Of a stretch of DNA of 64,000 bases, positions 26,830-36,575 are shown piece by piece; the first letter of the stretch is position 1, and each line of letters opens with the position of its first letter. The notes below the pieces were generated by a model that saw only the letters and a list, made by a program, of their open reading frames with translations, was not told where the DNA came from and searched no databases. The translations under genes and the position numbers were made by a program. Source of the DNA: Polyangiaceae bacterium (GTDB lineage: Bacteria; Myxococcota_A; Polyangia; Polyangiales; Polyangiaceae); the NCBI GenBank assembly GCA_015075635.1, contig JABTUA010000002.1, forward strand, positions 2,360,708 to 2,424,707. The letters run 5' to 3'.

Positions 26830-26889
26830 GCGGTGTCCCTCGTTCTCACTCGGTTGACCACAGCCACCGCCACGCGACGCTTCCAAACT

Positions 26890-27018
26890 GTCGAAACAGC
26901 CGGCGCCGGTCCACCCCGTCGGGTATCCCCTCCGGGGACTTCCAAGGGTCGTCGCGCAGCGCGTCCGGCCTGTTCTCGCACTCACGCCTCACTGGCGGAT
27001 CGAGATCTGATCATGCGA
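26890..27018. repeat. Dispersed intergenic repeat, copy 3 (shorter)
   Basis: GGCGCCGGTCCACCCCGTCGG, GTATC and the end GGCGGATCGAGATCTGATCATGC match the central and right parts of copy 2 (21670-21925) in the same orientation. The copy lies between the small membrane protein gene and the end of the iron-sulfur operon. Confidence 0.55.
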
Positions 27019-27045
27019 GCCGCCCGGTCGCACACCGAGGACACC

Positions 27046-27389
27046 CTAGCCCGGCCGCTGCACGTCCGGGTGCTCGTTGTAGAAGGCGTCCAGGCTCTCC
27101 TGGCTGATCCGGACCTCGACCACGCCTTCCTTCACGACCTTCGACTGGCAGCCCAGGCGCGAGCTCATGCGCACGTCGAAGGCCTTGTCGAGGATGTCCT
27201 CTTCTTTCTCCTCGGCCTCGCTCAAGAGCTCGGCGCCCTTCTCGACGTACACGTGACAGGTCGAGCACGCACACACCCCGCCGCAGGCCGAGCCCTCGGG
27301 GGCGTGGGCCTTTTGCGCGGCCTGGAGCACGCTCTGGCCGAGCGGCACCTCGACCTCGATGCCCTGATCGATGAAGCGGATCTTCGCCA

Positions 27390-27390
<1 letters not shown>
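27046..27390 (-). CDS. fdx: [2Fe-2S] ferredoxin of the Isc system
   Basis: A 114-residue adrenodoxin-type ferredoxin. The cluster ligands are Cys36, Cys42, Cys45 and Cys81 (ACGGVCACSTC and LGCQSK), with the expected C-x5-C-x2-C spacing. In the Isc system it supplies electrons during cluster assembly on IscU. The ATG at 27390 overlaps the hscA stop by one base (TGATG), so translation is probably coupled. It is the last gene of the isc operon. Confidence 0.95.
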
Positions 27391-29318
<1,928 letters not shown>

Positions 29319-29320
29319 GA

Positions 29321-29857
29321 TCAGAGGATCTCGTCTTCGAGAGTCGCGGCCTCGTCCAGAAAGCGCCGGTAGTAGCGCAGCTCACCCAGACCGCTCTGCA
29401 GCGCGGCAGCGTGGCTGCCCGCACCGCCGTTGTCCGCCGCGCGCCGAAACTCTGCGCTGAGCGCCGCCGTGGCCTTGGCCTCGCGCTCCTTCATCTCCTT
29501 CACCAGAGCCCCGAGCCGCGCCGCGTCGCGCTGCCGGCCGGCGAGCGCGAGCTCCTCGCGCTTCTCCATCATTTCCATCAAGAGCGCGGGATCCGGCCTG
29601 GGCTCCTGCCCCTCGTCCACGTGCAGGCCCATGCGCCTGAGCAGAGCCTCGCCGCGCCGGATGGGATCGCGCAGCGTGCGCCAGGCCTCGTTCACCTCGA
29701 TGGCCTTGCCGAGCGCGGCGCGCCGCTCTGCTGGTGGGCTCTGCGCGTAGCGATCGGGGTGCAAGGCGCGGCTGAGCTCGCGGTGACGCTTCTCGGCGGC
29801 TTCGACGTCGAGGTCGAACGCGGGCAAGAGCCCAAGAGTCGTGAACGGATCGTGCAT
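29321..29857 (-). CDS. hscB: Fe-S co-chaperone HscB (J-domain protein)
   Basis: A 178-residue protein with an N-terminal J domain; the HPD motif is in SRALHPDRYAQ. The C-terminal helical half is the IscU-binding region of the family. It stimulates HscA ATPase and brings IscU to it. The J domain keeps FTTLGLLPAFDLD at the start, typical of HscB. It is encoded between iscA and hscA on the minus strand with short spacing, as in other isc operons. Confidence 0.93.
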   Translation of the reverse strand: MHDPFTTLGLLPAFDLDVEAAEKRHRELSRALHPDRYAQSPPAERRAALGKAIEVNEAWRTLRDPIRRGEALLRRMGLHVDEGQEPRPDPALLMEMMEKREELALAGRQRDAARLGALVKEMKEREAKATAALSAEFRRAADNGGAGSHAAALQSGLGELRYYRRFLDEAATLEDEIL

Positions 29858-29893
29858 GGCCGGCGGCCGCCGAGGCGCGCTCGGCAGGCCCCT

Positions 29894-30292
29894 CTACTTC
29901 ACGGTGAACGAGTGCCCGCAGCCGCAGCTCGTGGCCTCGTTCGGGTTCCTGAACTTGAAGCCCTGGAACATCAGCGTCTTCTCGAAGTCGAGCGCCGAGC
30001 CCGCCAGGTAGATCAGGCTCTTCCTGTCGACGATGAAGCGCACGCCGTCGGCCTCGAACACGCGGTCGCGCTCGCGCGGGGCCTCGTCCTCGAAGGCGAT
30101 CACGTAGCTGAAACCCGAGCACCCCCCGCCCTTGATGCCCAGGCGAATCGCCGCATCCGGCGTGCCGCGCTTCGCCAGCTTCTCACGGGCGAACTGCACC
30201 GCCTTGTCGGTGATGGTGATCGAGAGCGCCCGGCTCGTCTCGGCCGGTGCTTCGGGCTTGGGGGAGGTGGTCTCGCTGCTCATCGCCAACAT
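29894..30292 (-). CDS. iscA: Iron-sulfur cluster assembly A-type protein
   Basis: An A-type carrier of 132 residues with the three conserved Cys residues in GGGCSGFSY and SCGCGHSF. It is thought to carry clusters from IscU to acceptors. An N-terminal tail of about 22 residues is longer than in enteric IscA. The ATG at 30292, preceded by GGAG, is preferred over the ATG at 30283. It begins two bases after the iscU stop, so the two are coupled. Confidence 0.93.
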   Translation of the reverse strand: MLAMSSETTSPKPEAPAETSRALSITITDKAVQFAREKLAKRGTPDAAIRLGIKGGGCSGFSYVIAFEDEAPRERDRVFEADGVRFIVDRKSLIYLAGSALDFEKTLMFQGFKFRNPNEATSCGCGHSFTVK

Positions 30293-30294
30293 GG

Positions 30295-30738
30295 TCACTC
30301 CGCGGAAGCGTTCGCCTCTGCCGCTGCAGCCGCCGCCGGCTCCGCCAGCGCCTTCTGGGCTGCCCGCTTCTTCCGGAAGTCCTCGATGGCGCTCTTGATG
30401 GCGTCCTCCGCCAGCACGGAGCAGTGGATCTTCACCGGCGGCAGGTTGAGCTCCTCGGCGATTTGGCTGTTCTGGATGCTTTCCGCTTCGTCGATGTGCT
30501 TGCCCTTGATCCACTCGGTGGCGAGCGAGCTCGACGCGATGGCCGAGCCGCAGCCGAAGGTCTTGAACTTGGCGTCTTCGATCACGCCCTCGTCGCTGAC
30601 CTTGATCTGCAGCCGCATCACGTCACCGCACGCCGGCGCGCCGACTAGACCGGTGCCGACGTTCGGATCGTCCTTGTCGAGGACTCCGACGTTCTTCGGG
30701 TTCTCGTAGTGTTCGATGACTTTTTCACTGTAGGCCAT
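30295..30738 (-). CDS. iscU: Fe-S cluster scaffold protein IscU
   Basis: A 147-residue scaffold on which the 2Fe-2S cluster is built. All three ligand Cys residues are seen (GAPACGDVM, TFGCGSAIAS, HCSVLAEDAI), together with the HscA-recognition LPPVK motif. The last 20 residues are an Ala/Glu-rich extension not present in the enteric protein. It starts 18 bases after the iscS stop. Confidence 0.96.
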   Translation of the reverse strand: MAYSEKVIEHYENPKNVGVLDKDDPNVGTGLVGAPACGDVMRLQIKVSDEGVIEDAKFKTFGCGSAIASSSLATEWIKGKHIDEAESIQNSQIAEELNLPPVKIHCSVLAEDAIKSAIEDFRKKRAAQKALAEPAAAAAAEANASAE

Positions 30739-30756
30739 GGGACCCTCGAATCTGGT

Positions 30757-31980
30757 TCAGTGGGGAACCCACTGGATGCTCTTCAAATCGATGCCGTCCT
30801 TGAACATCTCGTAGAGCGGCGACATGTCTCGGAGCTTCTTCACCTTGCCGACGACCAGGTCGATCACGTAGTCGACCTCCTCCGCGGTGTTGAAGCGCCC
30901 GAGACCGAAGCGGATGCTGGAGTGGGCCAGCTCCTCGTCCAGGCCCATGGAGCGCAGCACGTAGCTGGGCTCCAGGCTCGCGCTGGTACAAGCCGAGCCG
31001 CTGGAAACGGCGACGTCCTTGATGGCCATCATCAGGCCCTCTCCCTCCACGAACGAGAAGGAGAGGTTCAGGTTGCCGGGCAGGCGCTTCTCCGGGTGGC
31101 CGTTCAGCACGACCTCGTCCAGCGCCGCGGCAATGCCCTTGTGCAGACGCTCGCGCAAGCCGCGGATGCGCTCGTTCTCGGCCTTGCCCTCGCGCTTCAG
31201 GATCTCGCACGCCTTGGCGAAGCCGACGATGCCCGGGACGTTCAGCGTCCCGGAGCGGTTGCCACGCTCGTGCCCGCCGCCGTCCATCTGCGCCACGAGA
31301 CGCACGCGGGGCTTGCTGCGCCGGACGTAGAGCGCGCCCACGCCCTTGGGGCCGTAGAGCTTGTGGGCGGTGAGCGAGGCCAGGTCCACGTTCATGGCCC
31401 GCACGTCGAACTCGGTCTTGCCGATGCCCTGCACCGCGTCGGTGTGGAAGAGGACGCCCTTCTCGCGGGTGATCTTGCCGATCTCCCCGATCGGCTGGAT
31501 GGTGCCGACCTCGTTGTTGGCGAGCATCACGCTCACCAGGATGGTCTTGTCGGTCAGGGCGCGGCGGATGTCGTCGGGATCGACCAGCCCGTCCTTGCCG
31601 ACGTGCACGTAGGTCACCTCGTAGCCCTGCTTCTCCAGGCGCTTGCACGAATCGAGCACCGCCTTGTGCTCGATCACCGTGGTGACGATGTGGTTGCCCT
31701 TCTGCTTGTAGTACTCGGCCACGCCCTTGATCGCGAGGTTGTCGCTCTCGGTGGCGCCGGAGGTGAACACGATCTCCTTGCCGCTCTCCGCGTTGATCAG
31801 CCCGGCGATGGTGTCGCGGGCGTCGTCCACGGCGGCCTCCGCTTCCCAGCCGAAGGCGTGGGTGCGGCTGGCTGCGTTGCCGAAGGTCTGGTCGAAGAAG
31901 GGCAACATGGCCTCGACGACGCGCGGATCGACGCGGGTCGTGGCGTGGTTGTCCATGTAGATGGGGAATTTCAGGGCCAT
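30757..31980 (-). CDS. iscS: Cysteine desulfurase IscS
   Basis: A pyridoxal-phosphate enzyme of 407 residues that removes sulfur from cysteine and hands it to IscU and other acceptors. Seen are the N-terminal YMDNHATT, the PLP-binding Lys in TAHKLYGPKG, and the mobile active-site loop SSGSACTSAS with the persulfide Cys. Start at the ATG 31980, two bases after the stop of the regulator gene; an upstream in-frame start would add 21 residues lying inside that gene. In bacteria with DNA phosphorothioation, IscS can replace the dedicated desulfurase, which matters for the ssp-like genes at the right end of this window. Confidence 0.97.
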   Translation of the reverse strand: MALKFPIYMDNHATTRVDPRVVEAMLPFFDQTFGNAASRTHAFGWEAEAAVDDARDTIAGLINAESGKEIVFTSGATESDNLAIKGVAEYYKQKGNHIVTTVIEHKAVLDSCKRLEKQGYEVTYVHVGKDGLVDPDDIRRALTDKTILVSVMLANNEVGTIQPIGEIGKITREKGVLFHTDAVQGIGKTEFDVRAMNVDLASLTAHKLYGPKGVGALYVRRSKPRVRLVAQMDGGGHERGNRSGTLNVPGIVGFAKACEILKREGKAENERIRGLRERLHKGIAAALDEVVLNGHPEKRLPGNLNLSFSFVEGEGLMMAIKDVAVSSGSACTSASLEPSYVLRSMGLDEELAHSSIRFGLGRFNTAEEVDYVIDLVVGKVKKLRDMSPLYEMFKDGIDLKSIQWVPH

Positions 31981-31982
31981 GT

Positions 31983-32546
31983 TCAGTGCGTCTGGGCGCC
32001 TGCGACCAGGTCGGGCGCGTTCTCTTCGCTGTGCCGTTCGCATGTGGGGCAGGCGTGCACCGGTACACGCGGCTCACAAGCCGATCCGCAAGCGTTCAGG
32101 TAGCTCAGGCTCTCGACCAATTCGCGCTCGAGCTGGGTCAGCTCGTCGAGCTTGGCCCGCGTCTCCGCGAGCTTGGCCAGGTAGACCTCGGACAAGCGGC
32201 TGGCCGCGAGCTTGGCGCTCTCGGAGTCGCCCTGGGCCTTGACCAGCTCCTGGATCTCCGAGAGCGAGAAGCCGAGCGACTGCAGCTTGGTGATCCAGCG
32301 CACGCGAACCAGCGCCTCCGGCCCGAACAGGCGGTAGCGCCCCTTGCTGCGTTCGTGCGGCCGGAGCAGCCCGAGATCTTCGTACAGGTGAATGGCGCGC
32401 ACGGTTTTGCCGGTGGACTTCGCGAGGTCACCCACCAGGAGGACGGTGTCCGGGCTCACGCCCAGCTCCTCCACCGGCGGCTCCGCCAGGGGCGAACGCT
32501 CGTTCGCCGGCATGGGAGCTACCTGGAGACGGACTTTCCTGGCCAT
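31983..32546 (-). CDS. MerR-family regulator with C-terminal Cys cluster, heading the isc operon
   Basis: A 187-residue protein. Residues about 30-100 are a MerR-type winged helix-turn-helix (LAKSTGKTVRAIHLYEDLGL, RYRLFGPEALVRVRWITKL), then a long dimerisation helix. The C-terminus has four Cys in CGSAC and, after eight residues, CPTC, which could bind a 2Fe-2S cluster or zinc. It occupies the first position of the isc operon, normally held by the Rrf2-type IscR. I infer that it senses cluster or metal status and controls the operon. The ATG at 32546 has a GAGAG ribosome site; an earlier in-frame start would cover the promoter. Confidence 0.9.
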   Translation of the reverse strand: MARKVRLQVAPMPANERSPLAEPPVEELGVSPDTVLLVGDLAKSTGKTVRAIHLYEDLGLLRPHERSKGRYRLFGPEALVRVRWITKLQSLGFSLSEIQELVKAQGDSESAKLAASRLSEVYLAKLAETRAKLDELTQLERELVESLSYLNACGSACEPRVPVHACPTCERHSEENAPDLVAGAQTH

Positions 32547-32567
32547 AAACTCTCTCGTGCGGGACAG

Positions 32568-32591
32568 AACCCTTACGTATGCGTCAGGGTT
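32568..32591. promoter_or_regulatory. 24-bp palindrome, likely operator of the MerR-type regulator
   Basis: The site is AACCCTTACGTATGCG plus TCAGGGTT, and 20 of 24 positions agree with its own complement (consensus AACCCTnACGnATnCGTnAGGGTT). It lies 21 bases upstream of the regulator start codon, downstream of a likely promoter, so binding here would affect transcription of the isc operon. Confidence 0.6.
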
Positions 32592-32601
32592 ACCACAGGT
32601 A

Positions 32602-32630
32602 TCCTTAGCCGCCAGCCAAACTCGCGTCAA
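32602..32630 (-). promoter_or_regulatory. Possible promoter of the isc operon
   Basis: On the minus strand TTGACG (32630-32625) and TAAGGA (32607-32602) are 17 bases apart. Transcription would start near 32595, at the edge of the 24-bp palindrome. Confidence 0.45.
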
Positions 32631-32689
32631 GCGCTGGATTTCCCGCATTCCTCGACACCATTCCCAGGCCGTGTCAAAGGCGGCGCCCC

Positions 32690-34312
32690 ATGCTCCGCCT
32701 CGACTCGGTCGCCAAGCAGCACGGCAAGCAGATCCTGTTCGCCGACGCCTCGTTCGCGGTGTTCCGCGGCGACCGGGTGGGCCTGGTCGGTCCGAACGGC
32801 GCGGGCAAGTCCACGATCTTCCGCATGATCGTCAAGGAGGAGGACCCGGACGCCGGCCAGGTGATGGTCGACAAGGGGATCACCGTCGGCTACTTCAGCC
32901 AGGACGTCGGGGACATGTCGGGGCAGAGCGTGGTCGCCGCGACCCTGGACGGCGCCGGTCCCGTGTCGGCCATCGCGGCCCGCCTCGCCCAGCTCGAGCA
33001 CGACCTCGCCGACCCGGCGCTCGCCGAGCAGATGGACCGGCTGATCGAGGAGTTCGGGGAGGCGCAGGCGCGTTTCGAAGAGCTCGGCGGCTACGCGCTC
33101 GAGGCCAAGGCCCGAGAGATCCTCGCTGGCCTGGGTTTCTCCGGGGAGGTCATGGACGGCGACGTCGGTGCGCTGTCCGGCGGCTGGAAGATGCGTGTCG
33201 CCCTCGCGCGCATCCTGCTCATGAAGCCGGACGCGCTGCTCCTCGACGAGCCGACCAACCACTTGGACCTCGAGTCCATCCTGTGGCTCGAGCAGTTCCT
33301 GAAGGCCTTCGACGGCGCGCTGATCATGACCTCGCACGACCACGAGTTCATGAACCGGCTGGTCAACCGCGTCATCGAGATCGACGGCGGCGAGCTCACC
33401 AGCTTCACCGGCGACTACGAGAGCTACCTGGCGCAGCGCGCCGTGCTGGACGCCCAGCAGCAGAGCGAATTCGAGCGCCAGAAGGCCATGCTGGCCAAGG
33501 AAGAAGCCTTCATCGCCCGTTTCAAGGCCCGCGCCAGCCACGCCGCGCAGGTGCAGTCGCGGGTGAAGAAGCTGGAAAAGATCGAGCGGGTGGAGCCGCC
33601 CAAACGACGCAAGAAGCTCCGCTTCGACTTCCCCGAGTCGCCCCGCTCCGGCGACGACGTGGTCAAGCTGGACGGCGTGAAGAAGGCCTACGGGTCCCGC
33701 GTCATCTACGACGGGCTGGACCTCCTGATCCGCCGCAAGGAGCGCTGGTGCGTGATGGGTGTGAACGGCGCCGGCAAGAGCACGCTGCTCAAGCTCGTGG
33801 CTCACGCTGCAGAGCCCGACGCCGGCCGCGTCACCGTCGGCGCCAGCGTGAAGCTCGGCTACTTCGCCCAGCACTCGATGGAGCTGCTCGACCCCGGCTC
33901 CAGCGTCTGGGACATGCTGATCGGAAAGTTCCCCCGCGCCTCGGTCGGCTCGCTCAAGACGCTGGCCGGCGTCTTCGGCTTTCCCGGCGACGACGTGGAG
34001 AAGCCCGTCAAGATCCTCTCCGGCGGCGAGAAGGCGCGCCTGGTGCTCGCGCTGATGCTGTACGACCCGCCGAACTTCCTGGTGCTCGACGAGCCGACCA
34101 ACCACCTGGACATCGCCACCAAGGAGATGTTGATCGAGGCGCTGGCCGGCTACGACGGCACGATGCTGTTCGTGTCCCACGACCGCCACTTCCTGCGCCT
34201 GCTCTCGAACCGCGTGCTCGAGGTCTCGCCGACGGGAGTGCGCACGTTCGGCGGGGGCTACGCCGAATACGTGGACGAGGTCGGCTACGAAGCGCCGGGG
34301 ATGCGCGCCTGA
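32690..34312 (+). CDS. ABC-F family ATPase
   Basis: A 540-residue cytoplasmic protein with two ABC ATPase domains and no membrane segment. Walker A motifs are GPNGAGKST and GVNGAGKST, signature motifs LSGGWKMRVALAR and LSGGEKARLVLAL, and both Walker B segments read LDEPTNHLD. The inter-domain linker (about residues 240-320) is rich in Lys/Arg/Glu and helical. ABC-F proteins act on ribosomes, in translation control or antibiotic protection; the exact subgroup (YbiT-like or other) cannot be set from sequence alone. It is divergent from the isc operon, with 143 bases between the starts. Confidence 0.93.
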   Translation: MLRLDSVAKQHGKQILFADASFAVFRGDRVGLVGPNGAGKSTIFRMIVKEEDPDAGQVMVDKGITVGYFSQDVGDMSGQSVVAATLDGAGPVSAIAARLAQLEHDLADPALAEQMDRLIEEFGEAQARFEELGGYALEAKAREILAGLGFSGEVMDGDVGALSGGWKMRVALARILLMKPDALLLDEPTNHLDLESILWLEQFLKAFDGALIMTSHDHEFMNRLVNRVIEIDGGELTSFTGDYESYLAQRAVLDAQQQSEFERQKAMLAKEEAFIARFKARASHAAQVQSRVKKLEKIERVEPPKRRKKLRFDFPESPRSGDDVVKLDGVKKAYGSRVIYDGLDLLIRRKERWCVMGVNGAGKSTLLKLVAHAAEPDAGRVTVGASVKLGYFAQHSMELLDPGSSVWDMLIGKFPRASVGSLKTLAGVFGFPGDDVEKPVKILSGGEKARLVLALMLYDPPNFLVLDEPTNHLDIATKEMLIEALAGYDGTMLFVSHDRHFLRLLSNRVLEVSPTGVRTFGGGYAEYVDEVGYEAPGMRA

Positions 34313-34465
34313 GCCGGCGCGGGGACGTCGGAGCACGTCGCGACGGAGCGCGAAACCCCGCCGCGCACGGAGCGCGCTACGCGCCGAACCGCCCGCTCGC
34401 CCTGCGCGCGGAACCCGCACGAAATTAGTGCCGGCGAGCCCCGCGCGCCCACCCCGAAACCCAGC

Positions 34466-34493
34466 TTGACACTCGAAGGAACGTGGGTAGAGT
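34466..34493 (+). promoter_or_regulatory. Promoter of the initiator tRNA gene
   Basis: TTGACA and TAGAGT with a 16-base spacer end six bases before the first base of the tRNA. Transcription would begin almost at the mature 5' end. Confidence 0.65.
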
Positions 34494-34498
34494 GCGCC

Positions 34499-34572
<74 letters not shown>

Positions 34573-34584
34573 CCGAGTGAGAAT

Positions 34585-34626
34585 GCGGAGTTAGCCCCCA
34601 CGGGCGACTCCGCTTCTTCGTTTCTT
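34585..34626 (+). terminator. Rho-independent terminator after the tRNA
   Basis: GCGGAGT (34585-34591) pairs with ACTCCGC (34607-34613) around a C-rich loop and is followed by TTCTTCGTTTCTT. It lies 13 bases after the tRNA. Confidence 0.65.
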
Positions 34627-34735
34627 GGGCCAAGCGTGGGCCAGTCAGAGCCGACCGGCCGCAGGCGCTGCAAGGCAGCGCTCGGGCTTGCAGGGGCGGG
34701 GCGGGCCGAGCCGGGGGAAGGGATCCGGTACTCCG

Positions 34736-35857
34736 GTGTCCAAGCCCGTTCGACATGGCGACAAGTGGCGCATCCGCTGGACAGACGCGCGCGGCCAGCG
34801 GCAGAGCGCCGTCTTCGACGAGTTCCGTACGGCCCAGGCCGAGCTCGCCAAGAACCAGGCCGAGACCGCCGACATCCGCCGCGGGCGCCTGGCCCAGATC
34901 GACCCCGACAAGACCTGCGACGAGCTCTTCGACTACTGGCTCGACAAGCGCGCGCTGCACAAGCGCAGCTCCAAGGACGACGTGAGCATCATCCGGGCCC
35001 ACCTCCGTCCGTTCTTCGGGAAGATGCGGGTGATGGACGTCGGGGTCGAGGACGGCGACGACTACATCAACGAGAAGGACGAGCTCAGCCCGAAGACCGT
35101 CTCGAACCACCTGACCCTGCTCAAGACCATGCTCAACGTCGCCGCGAGCTTCAGGGTGCCGTGGCTGACCCGGGTGCCGAAGCTCCGAAAGCCCAAGGTC
35201 TCGCTCTTCAGCACGGACTACCAGTACCTGCGCACCGACGAGGAGATCGAGCGATTCCTCCGGGCCGCGCGGGCCGAGGGCGAGTACGCCTTCGTGCTCT
35301 ACGCCGTGGCCATCTACACCGGCATGCGCGCCGGCGAGCTGGCGGCGCTCGAGTGGCCGGACATCGACCTCGAGCGGCGACTGATCACGGTCCAGCGCAG
35401 CTTCGACGGGCCCACCAAGTCCGACAAGGTCCGGTACGTGCCCATCCTGACCCCGCTGCTCGGCGTGCTCAAGGAGTGGCGCCTGCGCCACCCCGGCCGT
35501 CTGGTCTTCACCAACCGCGACGCCGGCATGTACCGCGAGTCCGCCCGGATCTTCCAGGAGGTCCTGCACCGCGTGCTCGACGCCGCGGGCTTCCCCAAGG
35601 TCATCCGGGGCGGCAAGGAGCGGCCCTACGTCCGCTTCCACGACCTCCGCCACACCTTCGCCAGCCACTGGGTCATGAAGGGCGGCGACTTGTTCAAGCT
35701 CCAGAGGATCCTGGGCCACCAGTCGGTGGTGATGACCCAGCGCTATGCCCACCTGGCCCCGGAGGCCTTCCAGGCCGACTACGACCGCCTCGGGCGTGAG
35801 GCGCCCGCCACCCCGGGTCAGGTCGTGGCCTTCCCGGTCGCGGGCTCGGTCGGCTGA
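34736..35857 (+). CDS. Tyrosine recombinase (phage-type integrase)
   Basis: About 373 residues from the GTG at 34736; an earlier TTG (34625) lies in the T-run of the tRNA terminator and is unlikely. The N-terminal part has a core-binding SAM-like domain (about 60-170). The catalytic residues are present: Arg in TGMRAGEL, HDLRHTF (His-x-x-Arg), LGHQS and the nucleophile in QRYAHL. It should integrate and excise an element at the adjacent tRNA-Met gene. The small excisionase-like gene is convergent with it and overlaps its 3' end by 40 bases. Confidence 0.93.
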   Translation: MSKPVRHGDKWRIRWTDARGQRQSAVFDEFRTAQAELAKNQAETADIRRGRLAQIDPDKTCDELFDYWLDKRALHKRSSKDDVSIIRAHLRPFFGKMRVMDVGVEDGDDYINEKDELSPKTVSNHLTLLKTMLNVAASFRVPWLTRVPKLRKPKVSLFSTDYQYLRTDEEIERFLRAARAEGEYAFVLYAVAIYTGMRAGELAALEWPDIDLERRLITVQRSFDGPTKSDKVRYVPILTPLLGVLKEWRLRHPGRLVFTNRDAGMYRESARIFQEVLHRVLDAAGFPKVIRGGKERPYVRFHDLRHTFASHWVMKGGDLFKLQRILGHQSVVMTQRYAHLAPEAFQADYDRLGREAPATPGQVVAFPVAGSVG

Positions 35858-36027
35858 ACGGCGTGGGTGCAGAGCCACTCGGCGAGGGCCTTGCGTGAGA
35901 ACCGGACCAGGCGCGGGCCCAACCTGACGTGCGGCACGCGCTTGGTGGCGACCATGCTGTAGAGGGTGTTGACCTTGAGGCCCAGCACCTGGGCGGCTTG
36001 CTCGTACGTGATGTAGTCGTCTTCCAT
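35818..36027 (-). CDS. Excisionase-like helix-turn-helix protein
   Basis: A 69-residue protein with an excisionase/MerR-like winged helix domain: YITYEQAAQVLGLKVNTLY is the helix-turn-helix, and PHVRLGPRLVRFSRKALAEW the wing. Such small proteins steer tyrosine recombinases to excision. The ATG at 36027 has an AGGAGG ribosome site. Its 3' end overlaps the convergent integrase gene, so expression of one could affect the other. Confidence 0.85.
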   Translation of the reverse strand: MEDDYITYEQAAQVLGLKVNTLYSMVATKRVPHVRLGPRLVRFSRKALAEWLCTHAVQPTEPATGKATT

Positions 36028-36575
36028 CTCATCCTCCTGGGCCTTGTGGCCCGCTTCGGATGCGATAGTCCCTGCCCCGGCGAAGCGCCCCTGCAAGGGC
36101 GGAGCAGGTGCTTGCAGTAGGGTCGCGCGTGCCCGGAGCGCGCCGCGCGATTCGGTGCAATGCGCGCACGATGCGGGCGTAGAAATCGCCTGAGGGGTGC
36201 GCCCTTGCCGCGTAGTGCGCGCGACGTAGACCGCGCCAACAGCGCGATTTCAACGGGAATACGCAGCGTTCCTGTCGAGCACCGTGCGCGCGTATACCAG
36301 GCTGCGGCGCAGCGAGAACGCGAGCCTCTGCGAAGCCCCCGGGGAGCGTCGCAGAGGCCTCTGAAGGACGTCGTGGAGGCGTAAATTTGGGCTCTTCTGG
36401 GCTGATTTTCACTGAACCTGGTGTTCGCCGTCCGCGGGACCTGCAGGCAGCGTGCACGCGGCATGCGTGCGGCGGTCGCGGCGGCGCCCCGGCGGCCGTG
36501 GCGGCGGCGGTGCACGACCGCTGTAACACACGGTGCTGGCACGTGATTCGGACGCTGTCTCTACCCCCGAGGCCT
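36028..36575. other. Gene-free stretch between excisionase-like and second integrase genes
   Basis: About 550 bases with no frame that looks coding on either strand. It is rich in GCGC-type words and holds one strong inverted repeat (36324-36358). It may contain the promoter of the excisionase-like gene and the end of the second integrase transcript. I see nothing else. Confidence 0.6.
36324..36358. repeat. Perfect 10-bp inverted repeat
   Basis: GCCTCTGCGA (36324-36333) and TCGCAGAGGC (36349-36358) are exact complements around a 15-base loop with CCCCCGGGG at its centre. No T-run follows on either strand, so a recombinase or regulator site is as likely as a terminator. Confidence 0.6.

Noticed and set aside
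31983..32546. SoxR or CueR assignment for the MerR-type regulator
   Set aside because: The Cys spacing (CX3C, eight residues, CX2C) differs from that of SoxR or CueR, and the gene is coupled to the isc operon.
34625..34735. Upstream TTG start for the first integrase
   Set aside because: It lies in the terminator of the tRNA and adds 37 residues of non-coding character; the GTG at 34736 begins a normal integrase N-terminus.
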